Assembly (NCBI RefSeq): GCF_000372525.1
Contig: NZ_AQUR01000095.1
Location: 1 to 64,000, forward strand
DNA length: 64,000 nucleotides
Direction: 5' to 3'
From: Cupriavidus neocaledonicus
GTDB taxonomy: Bacteria > Pseudomonadota > Gammaproteobacteria > Burkholderiales > Burkholderiaceae
Below are positions 33,501-41,469 of the stretch, one piece after another (within the stretch, counting starts at the first letter, position 1; every line of letters begins with the position of its first letter). A program made the translations under genes and the position numbers. A model generated the notes under the pieces. It did no database searches, had not been told where the DNA came from, and saw nothing but the letters and a program-made list of their open reading frames with translations.

Positions 33501-34141
33501 AACACCTGACGGCGTACCAGGATACGGCTTATGCCAGCCGATACCGCGAAGCGATCGAGCGCGTGCGCGCGGCCGAGAGCGCGCTGCTGGGCAGCGGCAA
33601 GGCCCTGCCGCTGACCGAGGCGGCGGCGCGCAACCTGGCCAAGCTGATGGCGTACAAGGACGAGTACGAAGTGGCGCGTCTTTATACCGACCCGGCTTTC
33701 CTGGACAAGCTGCGCGCGCAGTTCGAGGGCGAGCCCGGACGCGACTACCAGCTCAACTTCTGGCTGGCACCCCCGCTGAACGCGAAGCGCGACGACAAGG
33801 GCCACCTGGTCAAGCGCAAGTTCGGCCCGTCGACGATGAAGCTGTTCCGCGTGCTGGCGAAGCTGAAGGGGCTGCGCGGCGGCATCTTCGATATTTTCGG
33901 CAAGAGTGAAGAGCGCCGCACCGAGCGCGCGCTGATCGGCGAGTACCGTGCCTTGCTGGATGAACTGGTGGCGGGCCTGAATGCCGCCAACCACGACACC
34001 GCGGTGGCGCTGGCCAACCTGCCGGACGATATCCGCGGCTTCGGCCACGTGAAGGAAAACAACCTGAAGGCAGTGCGGGCGCGCTGGGCGAAGCTGCTGG
34101 AGCAGTTCCGGCATCCGGAGACGGCGCAGCGGGCGGCTTGA
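30524..34141 (+). CDS. Indolepyruvate ferredoxin oxidoreductase, fused IorA-IorB
   Basis: A 1205-residue fusion of the alpha and beta subunits of 2-oxoacid (indolepyruvate) ferredoxin oxidoreductase. The N-terminal half holds the pyrimidine-binding and TPP domains (GYRGSPLGALDQSLW, and MGGEGVAWIGQAP with GDGTYFHSG near residue 540). A 4Fe-4S segment with clustered Cys follows near residues 671-715 (CEGCGDCSVKSNC, then SSCNKDFSCVNGFCPSF). The C-terminal gamma-like domain starts with GVGGTGVVTIGGLLG. It oxidatively decarboxylates aryl pyruvates from aromatic amino acids to acyl-CoA, which could feed phenylacetyl-CoA to the paa pathway. The substrate is inferred. Confidence 0.93.
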   Translation: MNAPLTSPVSDAIRQALANVSLEDKYTLERGRIYISGTQALVRLPMLQQERDHAAGLNTAGFISGYRGSPLGALDQSLWKAKKHLAAHNIVFQAGLNEDLAATSVWGSQQVNMYPDAKFDGVFGMWYGKGPGVDRTGDVFKHANSAGSSQHGGVLVLAGDDHSAKSSTLAHQSEHIFKACGLPVLYPSNVQEYLDYGLHGWAMSRYSGLWVAMKCVTDVVESSASVELDPHRVQIALPGDFIMPPGGLNIRWPDPPLEQEARLLDYKWYAGLAYVRANKLDRIEIDSPHARFGIMTGGKAYLDTRQALADLGLDDATCAQIGIRLYKVGCVWPLEAHGARAFAEGLQEILVVEEKRQIMEYALKEELYNWRDDVRPKVYGKFDEKDNAGGEWSIPQGHWLLPAHYELSPAIIAKAIATRLDKFDLPMDVRARITARLAIIEAKEKALATPRVVGEGKGQPKAERKPWFCSGCPHNTSTNVPEGSRALAGIGCHYMTVWMDRSTSTFSQMGGEGVAWIGQAPFAGDKHVFANLGDGTYFHSGLLAIRASIAAGVNITYKILYNDAVAMTGGQPVDGQLSVQDIAWQVHSEGAKQIVIVSDQPEKYNAAIKLPPGIDIHHRDQLDRVQRELREVPGCTILIYDQTCATEKRRRRKRGTMEDPPRRAFINDAVCEGCGDCSVKSNCLSVEPLETEFGTKRQINQSSCNKDFSCVNGFCPSFVTAEGAQVRKPEQHGVSMDSLPALPEPQLPAIRRAYGILVTGVGGTGVVTIGGLLGMAAHLENKGVTVLDMAGLAQKGGAVLSHVQLAARPDDLHATRIAMGEADLVIGCDAIVSASDEVISKTQAGRTRAVVNTAQTPTADFIKNPKWQFPGLSAEQDVRNAVGEKCDFINASGLAVALLGDAIYTNPLVLGYAWQKGWIPLTLQALERAIELNGVAVDKNKAAFDWGRHMAHDPEHVLSLSGKLKSTAEGAAVVKLPASTGALLDKLIARRVEHLTAYQDTAYASRYREAIERVRAAESALLGSGKALPLTEAAARNLAKLMAYKDEYEVARLYTDPAFLDKLRAQFEGEPGRDYQLNFWLAPPLNAKRDDKGHLVKRKFGPSTMKLFRVLAKLKGLRGGIFDIFGKSEERRTERALIGEYRALLDELVAGLNAANHDTAVALANLPDDIRGFGHVKENNLKAVRARWAKLLEQFRHPETAQRAA

Positions 34142-34175
34142 GGGCGAGCGCTCTTGCAAATCCCGCTGTTTGCTG

Positions 34176-34283
34176 CCCTCTCCCGCTTGCGGGAGAGGGG
34201 CCGGGAGAGGGCGGGAGCGTCTGGAGGCGTGGTCCCTAGCCAAACCACCCCTCACCCTGCCCTCTCCCCATGCGGGGAGAGGG
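34176..34283. repeat. Pair of CCCTCTCCC dyad repeats
   Basis: CCCTCTCCCGC-TT-GCGGGAGAGGG (34176-34199) and CCCTCTCCCC-ATGC-GGGGAGAGGG (34260-34283) are two near-identical palindromes 60 bp apart. They lie between convergent genes, with degenerate related text between them. They look like a repetitive extragenic palindrome of this genome and may also slow transcription. No T tract is present. Confidence 0.7.
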
Positions 34284-34313
34284 GAACACCATCGGTACGG
34301 GGGTGTCGTCGCT

Positions 34314-34925
34314 TTACGCCTGCGCCAGCGTCGTTTCCCCCGGTTTCACATACATCGAATGCTTGGGCTGCGACAGCACCCGGCGCACCATCGGCTCGAA
34401 GAACGACAGCGGCAGCGTGTCGTAGTCGGTCATGAAGGCGGCGGCGTCGTACTTGCGGCAGAACTCCGCGGTGCGCTCGAACAGTTCGGGCTGGCTGCGG
34501 TATTGCTCGCGCAGGTTGCGATCGAGGCCGAGATGATGGAAGAAGTAGTAGCCCTGGAACACGCCATGCTTTTCCACCATCCACAGGTTCTCGGCGCTGA
34601 CAAAGGGCTTGAGGATGGCGGCGGCGATGTCGGGATGGTTGAAGCTGCCCAGCGTATCGCCGATATCATGCAGCAGCGCGCAGACCACGTATTCCTCGTC
34701 CCGGCCGTCGCGGTGGGCCAGCGTGGCGGTCTGCAAGGAATGCGTGAGCCGGTCCACCGGGAAGCCGCCGCAATCGCCGTCGAGCAGGCGCAGGTGCGCC
34801 AGCACCCGGTCAGGCAGCGCGCGCGCAAATGGCATGAACTCGGCCGAGATCGCGGCCCAGTCCTCGCGGGTGCCGTGTTCCATATGGCTGAAGGTGGCGC
34901 GTGCGGTGGTGTGCGTGTCGCTCAT
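34314..34925 (-). CDS. HD-domain protein, PhnZ/MIOX-like
   Basis: A 203-residue single-domain HD protein. Candidate metal ligands are H62, H86-D87, H97, H120 and D160 or D167. The sequence around HDIGD, VEKHGVFQGYYFFHH and FEPMVRR resembles the mixed-valence diiron oxygenases PhnZ and MIOX more than classical phosphohydrolases. It may therefore be an oxygenase acting on an organophosphonate or a polyol. The family is usually annotated only as HD phosphohydrolase. No phosphonate genes are adjacent. The ATG at 34925 follows an AGGAG site. Confidence 0.75.
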   Translation of the reverse strand: MSDTHTTARATFSHMEHGTREDWAAISAEFMPFARALPDRVLAHLRLLDGDCGGFPVDRLTHSLQTATLAHRDGRDEEYVVCALLHDIGDTLGSFNHPDIAAAILKPFVSAENLWMVEKHGVFQGYYFFHHLGLDRNLREQYRSQPELFERTAEFCRKYDAAAFMTDYDTLPLSFFEPMVRRVLSQPKHSMYVKPGETTLAQA

Positions 34926-35129
34926 GCGGGTCTCCTTTGGTGGCGCGGTTTTTTGTGGGCGATGCGGGGCATGCGTGCGCATGCCGCCATCGTTGGCAAC
35001 GGCTTGCGGGCATTGTGGCACCCGTGGCCGGACTACACTGTCAAAAACCAAACAATGTGCCGGCATATTGCGGCGCAGCAGCGTTGATGTGATTCCGGGT
35101 CGGACGGACCCTGGCGCAAGGAGATTGAC

Positions 35130-35480
35130 ATGACCTTCAACGGAAGCTGCCATTGCGGCAACATCGCCTTCGCGGTCGAGGCCGACAGCATCCCCAGCGT
35201 GATCCGCTGCAACTGCTCGATCTGCCGCCGGCGCGGGCACCTGCTGTGGTTCGTGCCGCGCGCGACCTTCAGGCTGGAGACGCCGGAGAGCAACGCCTCC
35301 ACCTACCGCTTCAACACCATGAAGATCGCCCACCGCTTCTGTCCGGTGTGCGGCTGCGGCCCCTACGCGGACGGCCAGGACAAGGACGGCAAGCCGATGG
35401 CCGCGGTCAATGTGCGCTGCCTGGACAACGTCGACCTCGACAGCCTGAAGGTGATCGACTATGACGGACTGCACCACTGA
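35130..35480 (+). CDS. GFA/CENP-V family zinc protein
   Basis: A 116-residue protein of the glutathione-dependent formaldehyde-activating (GFA) fold. Zinc-binding cysteines are visible in GSCHCGNIAF, CNCSICRRRG and FCPVCGCGPY. It probably binds glutathione adducts or small thiols, but its enzymatic activity is not proven for most relatives. An AAGGAG site lies 8-10 nt upstream. Its end overlaps the start of the VOC gene by 20 bases, so the two are translated together. Confidence 0.88.
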   Translation: MTFNGSCHCGNIAFAVEADSIPSVIRCNCSICRRRGHLLWFVPRATFRLETPESNASTYRFNTMKIAHRFCPVCGCGPYADGQDKDGKPMAAVNVRCLDNVDLDSLKVIDYDGLHH

Positions 35481-35904
35481 CGCGACATTCCGCATCCTCG
35501 GCATCGACCACCTGGTGTTGCGCAGCGCCGATGTGGCCGCGCTGCGGCGCTTCTATGTCGACGTGCTCGGCTGCAGCGTCGAGCGCGAGCAGGCCGACCT
35601 GGGCCTGACCCAGTTGCGCGCGGGTGCCAGCCTGATCGACCTGGTCACGCTCGATGGCCCGCTCGGCCGCGCGGGCGGCGCCGGGCCAGGCGCGCAGGGC
35701 CGCAACCTCGACCATTTCTGCCTGCGCATCGACCCGTTCGACGCGCAGGCGTTGCGCGCGCAGCTGGCTCGGCATGGCGTCGACGCGGGCGAAGTGGCGC
35801 AGCGCTTCGGCGCCGAAGGCAAGGGCCCCTCGCTCTATGTGCAGGACCCGGACGGCAACGTGGTCGAGCTGAAAGGACCGCCCACGCCGGTGACCGCACA
35901 GTAA
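35461..35904 (+). CDS. VOC family (glyoxalase-fold) protein
   Basis: A 147-residue vicinal-oxygen-chelate protein. The N-terminal IDHLVLRSADVAALRRFYVDVLG and C-terminal GPSLYVQDPDGNVVELKGP strands give the paired beta-alpha-beta units, with metal ligands His and Glu in these segments. It could be a glyoxalase, dioxygenase or resistance protein; the substrate cannot be assigned. Its start overlaps the GFA gene, which suggests a joint role in thiol or aldehyde chemistry (inference). Confidence 0.88.
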   Translation: MTDCTTDATFRILGIDHLVLRSADVAALRRFYVDVLGCSVEREQADLGLTQLRAGASLIDLVTLDGPLGRAGGAGPGAQGRNLDHFCLRIDPFDAQALRAQLARHGVDAGEVAQRFGAEGKGPSLYVQDPDGNVVELKGPPTPVTAQ

Positions 35905-36014
35905 CGCGCGTGCACCCGGCACGCCGCGAGCAGACCGCGCGCCGCATCGCTACAATTTCCGACTGGCCCCAGGTGCGCCGCTTGCGTGGCGGCCATTCCC
36001 GCGCCGGGCCCGCC

Positions 36015-37304
36015 ATGACCACACTCGAAGCCAGCCCCGGCACGGATGCCGCCGACTCCGATCCTGACGCCAGTCCGGCCCGCGCCGGACCCGCGCAGCC
36101 CGCCACGCCGCCGCGCCGGCTGGTGTGGATCCTCGGCCTGACCGAGACCATCTCGTGGGGCACGCTGTTCTTCGCCTTCACCGTCTTCATCGATCCGATG
36201 ATCCGCAGCCTGGGCTGGTCCAAGCCGTTCCTGGCGGGCGGCTATTCGCTGGGGCTGCTGGTGTGGGCGCTGTGCTCGTTCGCGGTCGGGCGGCTGCTGG
36301 ACCGCGCGCCGGCGCGCAAGGTAATGGGCGCGGGCTCGGTGCTGGCCGGGCTGGGCTTGGTGCTGTGGGCGTGGACGCCGTCGCAACCGGTGTTCCTGCT
36401 GATGTGGGTGCCGCTCGGGCTGGCCATGGCGACCACGCTGTACGAGCCCGCCTTCGTGGTGCTGCGCCAGGCCTATGGCGACCAGTACCAGAAGCCGATC
36501 GTCGCGGTCACGCTGATGGCCGGCTTTGCCAGCACCATCTTCGTGCCGCTGGCGCAATGGCTGGTGCTGCATGTCGGCTGGCGCCCCACCCTGGTCGGCT
36601 TTGCCCTGCTGAACCTGCTGGTCTGCGCGCCGCTGCATGCGCGCATGCGCTATGCGCTGCATCCCTCTTACTCCGGCGCTGGCGCCGGCACGGCCTCCGC
36701 CGGCGGCCGCGACATTGCCCGCGCCACGCTGCGCCAGCCGGTGTTCTGGGCGGTAGTGCTGGCCTTTACCGCGACCGCGGTGGTGGCGTCGCTGCTGGGC
36801 GCGCACCTGATCCCGATGCTGACCGAGAAAGGCATGCCGGTGGCGCAGCAACTGGCAGTCGCGGCGCTGATCGGGCCGGCCCAGGTGGCGGGCCGCATGC
36901 TGATGATGCGCGCGGGCGTGCGCCACCCGGTGCGGCTGTCGCTGCCGGTCTATGCGCTGATGAGCGTCGGCCTGCTGTGCTTTGCGCTGGGGCATGGCGC
37001 CTGGCTGATGGTGGCGGCCGTGCTGTACGGCTGCGCCAACGGCGTCAACACTATGCTGCGCGCGATGGCGATGCCGGAACTGATCTCGCGCCACCACTAT
37101 GCCACCCTCAACGGGCTGATGATGACGCCGGTGCTGCTGATGCAGGCGGCGGCGCCATGGCTGGGCGCGCTGCTGTGGCGCGCGGCCGGCGGCTACTGGC
37201 TGATGCTGTGGGTCATGCTGGCGCTGGCGCTGGCCGCGCTGCTGGCGTTCGGCTACGCGCTGCACCGGCGCGGGCTGCTGCGCGTGGAGGCGGGCCGCCC
37301 ATGA
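36015..37304 (+). CDS. MFS transporter
   Basis: A 429-residue major facilitator with about 12 transmembrane helices. The cytoplasmic N-terminal 35 residues are Pro/Ala/Asp-rich. The helices include TISWGTLFFAFTVFIDPMI and a motif-A-like loop (GRLLDRAPARKVMGAGS). The substrate is unknown. The ATG at 36015 is preferred over an in-frame upstream start because the extra 35 residues would be an Arg-rich, non-family segment. It overlaps the next MFS gene by four bases (ATGA). Confidence 0.88.
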   Translation: MTTLEASPGTDAADSDPDASPARAGPAQPATPPRRLVWILGLTETISWGTLFFAFTVFIDPMIRSLGWSKPFLAGGYSLGLLVWALCSFAVGRLLDRAPARKVMGAGSVLAGLGLVLWAWTPSQPVFLLMWVPLGLAMATTLYEPAFVVLRQAYGDQYQKPIVAVTLMAGFASTIFVPLAQWLVLHVGWRPTLVGFALLNLLVCAPLHARMRYALHPSYSGAGAGTASAGGRDIARATLRQPVFWAVVLAFTATAVVASLLGAHLIPMLTEKGMPVAQQLAVAALIGPAQVAGRMLMMRAGVRHPVRLSLPVYALMSVGLLCFALGHGAWLMVAAVLYGCANGVNTMLRAMAMPELISRHHYATLNGLMMTPVLLMQAAAPWLGALLWRAAGGYWLMLWVMLALALAALLAFGYALHRRGLLRVEAGRP

Positions 37305-38503
37305 CCGGCGCGCCGGCGCCCGCCATCGCCGCGCCGCCCGCCGGCCGGGTCGCGCGCGCCACGCACGGCACCATGGCACTGTTCTTCGTCAACGGCGCCA
37401 CCTTCGCCACCTGGGGCGTGCATATCCCCACCATCAAGGCCCGCTTCGGACTGTCCGACGCGATGCTGTCGCTGGCGATGCTGGCGGTGGCGGGCGGCGC
37501 CATCGTGGCGATGGGCCCGGTCGGCCGCTGGGTGGCCCGCGTCGGCAGCGCGCGCGCCTCGATGGCCGGCGGGCTGCTGTTCGCGCTGGCCACGGTGGCA
37601 ATCCTGGCGATGCCGTCGTTCTGGCTGCTGCTGCCCGCGCTGCTGGTCTTCGGCATGACCAATGCGGCGTTCGATGTCGCCATGAACGCGCAGGCCGCCA
37701 CCGTCGAGGCCAGCCGCGCGCGGCCGGTGATGTCGTCGCTGCATGGCATGTTCAGCCTGGGCGGGATGGCGGGCGCGGGCTTTGGCGGCGCGATGCTGGC
37801 CCTGGGCGTCGCGCCGCTGGCGCATGCCGCCATGATGGCCGGCGTGACCGCCGCGGTGGCAGTGGCCACGCTGCCGGGGCTGCTGGCCGACCATCCGGTG
37901 CCCCCGTCCGCGCCCCACCATCGCGACCATGCGGTGCGGGCGCTATGGCTGCTCGGGCTGCTGGCCTTTCTCGGGCTGATCGGCGAAGGCGCGATGTACG
38001 ACTGGACCAGCGTCTACATGCGCGACGTGGCACGCGCGCCCGACGGCTGGATCAGCCTGGGCTATGCCGCGTTCTCGGGCGGCATGGCCTGCGGGCGCTT
38101 CGGCGGCGACCGCCTGCGCGCGCGCCTGGGCGACAGCGCCACGCTGACCGGCAGCGCGTGGCTGGGCTTTGCCGGCATTGCGCTGGCGCTGGCCGTGCCG
38201 CTGCCGCTGGCCGCGCTGGCGGGCTTTGCGCTGATGGGGCTGGGCGCGGCCAATATGGTGCCGATCTTCTTTGTCGCCGCATCGCGGCTGCCGGGCGTGG
38301 CGCCGGCGGAAGCGATTGCGCGCGTGGCGCGCTTCGCCTACGTCGGGCTGCTGCTGGGCCCGGTGCTGATCGGCGGCGTGGCGCACCTGGCCAGCCTGCG
38401 CGCCGGCCTGGCGCTGGTGGGGCTGACCATGGGCTGGATCGCGCTGGCGGGCGCGCGCTCGGCGCGGCGCTACCTGCCGCCGCGCGCGCCGTCGCGCCGG
38501 TAA
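37301..38503 (+). CDS. MFS transporter (second of a tandem pair)
   Basis: A 400-residue major facilitator with 12 predicted helices. The core begins HGTMALFFVNGATFATWGVHIPTIKARFGLSDAMLSL, a pattern of the YbjJ-like MFS subgroup. Loop 2-3 has GPVGRWVARVGSARASMAGG. Its ATG overlaps the stop of the preceding MFS gene, so both transporters come from one mRNA. They are not close relatives of each other, so this is not a simple tandem duplication. The substrate is unknown. Confidence 0.88.
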   Translation: MTGAPAPAIAAPPAGRVARATHGTMALFFVNGATFATWGVHIPTIKARFGLSDAMLSLAMLAVAGGAIVAMGPVGRWVARVGSARASMAGGLLFALATVAILAMPSFWLLLPALLVFGMTNAAFDVAMNAQAATVEASRARPVMSSLHGMFSLGGMAGAGFGGAMLALGVAPLAHAAMMAGVTAAVAVATLPGLLADHPVPPSAPHHRDHAVRALWLLGLLAFLGLIGEGAMYDWTSVYMRDVARAPDGWISLGYAAFSGGMACGRFGGDRLRARLGDSATLTGSAWLGFAGIALALAVPLPLAALAGFALMGLGAANMVPIFFVAASRLPGVAPAEAIARVARFAYVGLLLGPVLIGGVAHLASLRAGLALVGLTMGWIALAGARSARRYLPPRAPSRR

Positions 38504-38515
38504 GCCTTCAGACCG

Positions 38516-39400
38516 TCAGGCCGCGGCGCGCAGCGGCGCCCCGGCGCCCATGCCTTCGAACACGAAGCTGTCCATTGCCAGCACGCCATAGGTGACCTCA
38601 TCGGCCACCCGCGACACCGTCACCGGGCCCGGCCGCGCGGGGCCTGCGCCCTCCGGGCCGAGCGCCGCGCCCAGCGCCACATAGAACGGCAGCAGGTGCT
38701 CGTCGGTGGGGTGTGCCCGGCGCGCATAGGGCGCCTGCGCACGGTAGTCGGCAATCAGGCGGGTGTCGCCGGTGGCCAGGGCCTGGTCCAGCGCCTCGGC
38801 CATCCACTTGCGGAACGCTTCGACATACGGCTCGGCCTGCGGGCCGTGCTGTTCGCGCCGGCCGCCGCCAAACACTTCCTGCAGGTTGTGGGTGAAGCTG
38901 CCCGAGGCCAGCACCAGCACGCCTTCGTCGCGCAGCGGCGCCAGCGCGCGCCCGATCGCGATCTGCGTCGCGGGCGCCAGGTAGGGATTCAGCGCCAGCT
39001 GCACCACCGGCATGTCGGCATCGGGAAAGAAGTGGCGCATCGGCATCCAGGCGCCATGGTCGAGCGGACGCTCGTCGTCGTGGCCGACAAAGCCCGCGCC
39101 GGGGATCGCCGCCGCCTCGACCAGCGCCTTCACCCGCGCCGCCAGTTCCGGGGAACCCGGGGCGTCGTAGCGCAGGGCGTACAGCTCGCGCGGGAAGCCG
39201 CCGAAATCGTGCCAGGCCTCCTGGCGTTCGCGGCTGGTAACGGCCAGCGTGCTGTAGATCCAGTGCGCCGAAATCACCAGCACCGCACGCGGGCGCCGCG
39301 CGCGCAGCCGGGCGCCGAGCGCCTCGAACGCGGCGCCGGTGGGGCCGGGATCGATGGCCAGCATCGGCGAGCCGTGAGAGATATAGAGCGAGGGAAGCAT
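38516..39400 (-). CDS. LigB-type dioxygenase, DODA/YgiD-like
   Basis: A 294-residue class III extradiol ring-cleavage dioxygenase of the 4,5-DOPA dioxygenase family. The metal-binding motifs are ISHGSPML (first His), ISAHW (second His) and LASGSFTHNLQEV (third region), plus HGAWMPMRHFFPDADMPVVQL. The natural substrate in bacteria of this type is not settled. The ATG at 39400 gives the conserved MLPSLYISHGSPM start; an open upstream frame is a shadow. It is convergent with the second MFS gene, 12 nt away. Confidence 0.9.
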   Translation of the reverse strand: MLPSLYISHGSPMLAIDPGPTGAAFEALGARLRARRPRAVLVISAHWIYSTLAVTSRERQEAWHDFGGFPRELYALRYDAPGSPELAARVKALVEAAAIPGAGFVGHDDERPLDHGAWMPMRHFFPDADMPVVQLALNPYLAPATQIAIGRALAPLRDEGVLVLASGSFTHNLQEVFGGGRREQHGPQAEPYVEAFRKWMAEALDQALATGDTRLIADYRAQAPYARRAHPTDEHLLPFYVALGAALGPEGAGPARPGPVTVSRVADEVTYGVLAMDSFVFEGMGAGAPLRAAA

Positions 39401-39672
39401 GGCAATACCGCCTTCAAACGGTTTGTGTACTGGCTTCCAGTTTGGCAAAGATCCGCGGGGCTCGCGGACGCCGTTTGCGGACACCTCATGCAAAAAAATT
39501 GAATCGCCGGGGCCTTCGTGGCGCGGCCCACACAACTTCCGTCGTGGGCGCACCGCGGCCGCTGCAAGGGCCTTATGCTGCAGTTGGAAGCCCGCCCGCG
39601 GGGCGCTCCGCACGGACTTTCGCAACCCAGGACGCCACGGCGCTTTTCCCGCGCGGATGGCAGGAGGCTCAG

Positions 39673-40011
39673 GTGGCATCGCGCAATCCGCGCCGCGCCG
39701 GACGGCACAACCCCATCCCGGGCCAGTGGTGGCAGCCGGGCGTGTACGGCAGCATGCCCGCTGTCGCGCTGTGGATCCTGGCGCGGCTGCCGGCCGGCCT
39801 GCTGCTGGCCGTGACGGGCATGCCGGCCGCGCCGGCCTGGCTGAACCGGGCGGGGGACACCGTGTTCGTGGCCGGCTGGGTCGCCAGCGCACTGCTGCTG
39901 TGGCTCACGCGACGCCGCCCTGCCCCCGCCCCGTCGGTGCCCGCCGAAACCGTCCCCGCCGGCGCGCCAACGCCGGACCGCCCAGCAACGGAACCTGCAC
40001 TGCCCGGCTGA
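39673..40011 (+). CDS. Small membrane protein, unknown function
   Basis: A 112-residue protein of unknown function. Two hydrophobic segments (about residues 28-48 and 62-80) bracket a short loop, and the C-terminal third is Pro/Ala-rich. The start is a GTG at 39673 with a perfect AGGAGG five nt upstream (39662-39667). A longer in-frame start at 39442 lacks such a site and would add 77 Arg-rich residues, so it is rejected. It lies between the dioxygenase gene (divergent) and the MHS transporter gene. Confidence 0.6.
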   Translation: MASRNPRRAGRHNPIPGQWWQPGVYGSMPAVALWILARLPAGLLLAVTGMPAAPAWLNRAGDTVFVAGWVASALLLWLTRRRPAPAPSVPAETVPAGAPTPDRPATEPALPG

Positions 40012-40060
40012 AGTCACGCGCGCGAGGGCGCGCAGGCCTGCGATTAAGGAATCGCTTAAT

Positions 40061-41401
40061 ATGGCGGTTTCCCCGCATGACCAACGCTTCATGACCGCGA
40101 CCACCGCCCCCGTTCCAGAACTGACCAACGCCACCCGACGCAAGGCGATCATCGCCGCAACCATCGGCAATGGCCTGGAGTGGTTCGACTTCACCGTCTA
40201 CAGCTTCTTTGCCGTCATCATCGCCAAGCTGTTCTTTCCCACCGGCAATGACCTGACCTCGTTCCTGCTCACCGTCGCCACCTTCGGCGTGGGCTTCTTC
40301 ATGCGCCCGGTCGGCGCCATCGTACTGGGCGTCTATGCCGACCGCGTCGGCCGCAAGGCAGCGCTGACTCTGACCATCCTGCTGATGGCGCTGGGCACCG
40401 CCATCATCGGCCTGGCCCCGACCTACGCCCAGATCGGCCTGTGGGCCCCGGCGCTGATCGTGGTCGCGCGGTTGATCCAGGGCTTTTCCGCCGGCGGCGA
40501 AGTCGGCGGCGCCACCGCCTTCCTGATCGAGCACGCGCCCGACGCCGAGCGGGGCGCCTATGCCAGCTGGCAGCAGGCCAGCCAGGGCATCTCCTTCATG
40601 CTGGGCGCGGCCATGGGCGCGCTGGTCACCAACGGCCTGTCGCCGGAGCAGATCGACGCCTGGGGCTGGCGCATCCCATTTCTGTTCGGCCTGCTGATCG
40701 GCCCGGTGGGCATGTATATCCGCTCGCACCTGCACGAGCCGCCCGAGTTCGAGGCGCGCCAGGCCGCCCGCCGGGCCGCGCAGGTGAAGTTCTCGCCGCT
40801 GTCGCAGGTGCTGCGCGACCACCCGCGCGAAGTGCTGGCCGGGCTGGGCGTGACCATCCTGTGGACGGTCTGCACCTACGTGCTGGTGTTCTACATGCCG
40901 TCGTACGCCAAGCAGCAGCTGGGCCTGCCGCTGGGCGCCACGTTCCAGTCGACCGCGCTGTGCGGCGCCATCATCCTGGTGCTGTGCCCGCTGATGGGCA
41001 TGCTGTCGGACCGTGTCGGCCGCAAGCGCATGCTGGGCATGGTGGCGCTGCTGATCGGCGTGCTCGCCTATCCGCTGTTCCACTGGCTCAACGTGACGCC
41101 GACCACGCAGACGCTGCTGCAGGTTCAGATCGTGCTGGGCATCCTGCTGGCGGCCTTTACCGGCCCGGCGCCGGCGGTGCTGGCCGAGCAGTTCCCGACC
41201 GAAGTGCGCTCCACCGGCCTGTCGCTGGCCTACAACTTCGCCGTGACCATCTTCGGCGGCTTTGCCCCGCTGATCGTGACGTGGCTGATCGAGTCCACCC
41301 AGAACAAGCTGGCGCCGGCCTACTACGTGATTGCCGCCGCCGTCGTGAGCTTCGTCGCGCTGGTGTTCATGCACGACCGGACCGGCAAGCGGCTGGCGTG
41401 A
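40061..41401 (+). CDS. Metabolite:proton symporter, MHS family
   Basis: A 446-residue major facilitator of the metabolite:H+ symporter group (ProP, KgtP, CitA relatives). The signature GNGLEWFDFTVYSFFAVIIAKLFFP opens the protein, and GVYADRVGRKAALTLTIL is loop 2-3. It has 12 helices and likely imports an organic acid or a zwitterion. The ATG at 40061 has AAGGA ten nt upstream; an alternative ATG at 40091 is possible. A bidirectional terminator follows. Confidence 0.92.
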   Translation: MAVSPHDQRFMTATTAPVPELTNATRRKAIIAATIGNGLEWFDFTVYSFFAVIIAKLFFPTGNDLTSFLLTVATFGVGFFMRPVGAIVLGVYADRVGRKAALTLTILLMALGTAIIGLAPTYAQIGLWAPALIVVARLIQGFSAGGEVGGATAFLIEHAPDAERGAYASWQQASQGISFMLGAAMGALVTNGLSPEQIDAWGWRIPFLFGLLIGPVGMYIRSHLHEPPEFEARQAARRAAQVKFSPLSQVLRDHPREVLAGLGVTILWTVCTYVLVFYMPSYAKQQLGLPLGATFQSTALCGAIILVLCPLMGMLSDRVGRKRMLGMVALLIGVLAYPLFHWLNVTPTTQTLLQVQIVLGILLAAFTGPAPAVLAEQFPTEVRSTGLSLAYNFAVTIFGGFAPLIVTWLIESTQNKLAPAYYVIAAAVVSFVALVFMHDRTGKRLA

Positions 41402-41421
41402 GCGCGCTCGCGCCTGCCCAC

Positions 41422-41451
41422 AAAAAAGCCAGCCGCCAGGCTGGCTTTTTT
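41422..41451. terminator. Bidirectional rho-independent terminator
   Basis: GCCAGCC and GGCTGGC arms (41428-41434 and 41439-41445) are flanked by six A and six T residues. It separates the MHS transporter gene (plus) from the DUF2314-like gene (minus) and can act on both strands. Confidence 0.9.
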
Positions 41452-41469
41452 GTTGCCCGCGGGGGGCGC

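Noticed and set aside
39442..39672. N-terminal extension of the small membrane protein
   Set aside because: The GTG at 39673 has AGGAGG at ideal spacing, while the upstream 77 residues are Arg-rich and lack a ribosome site.
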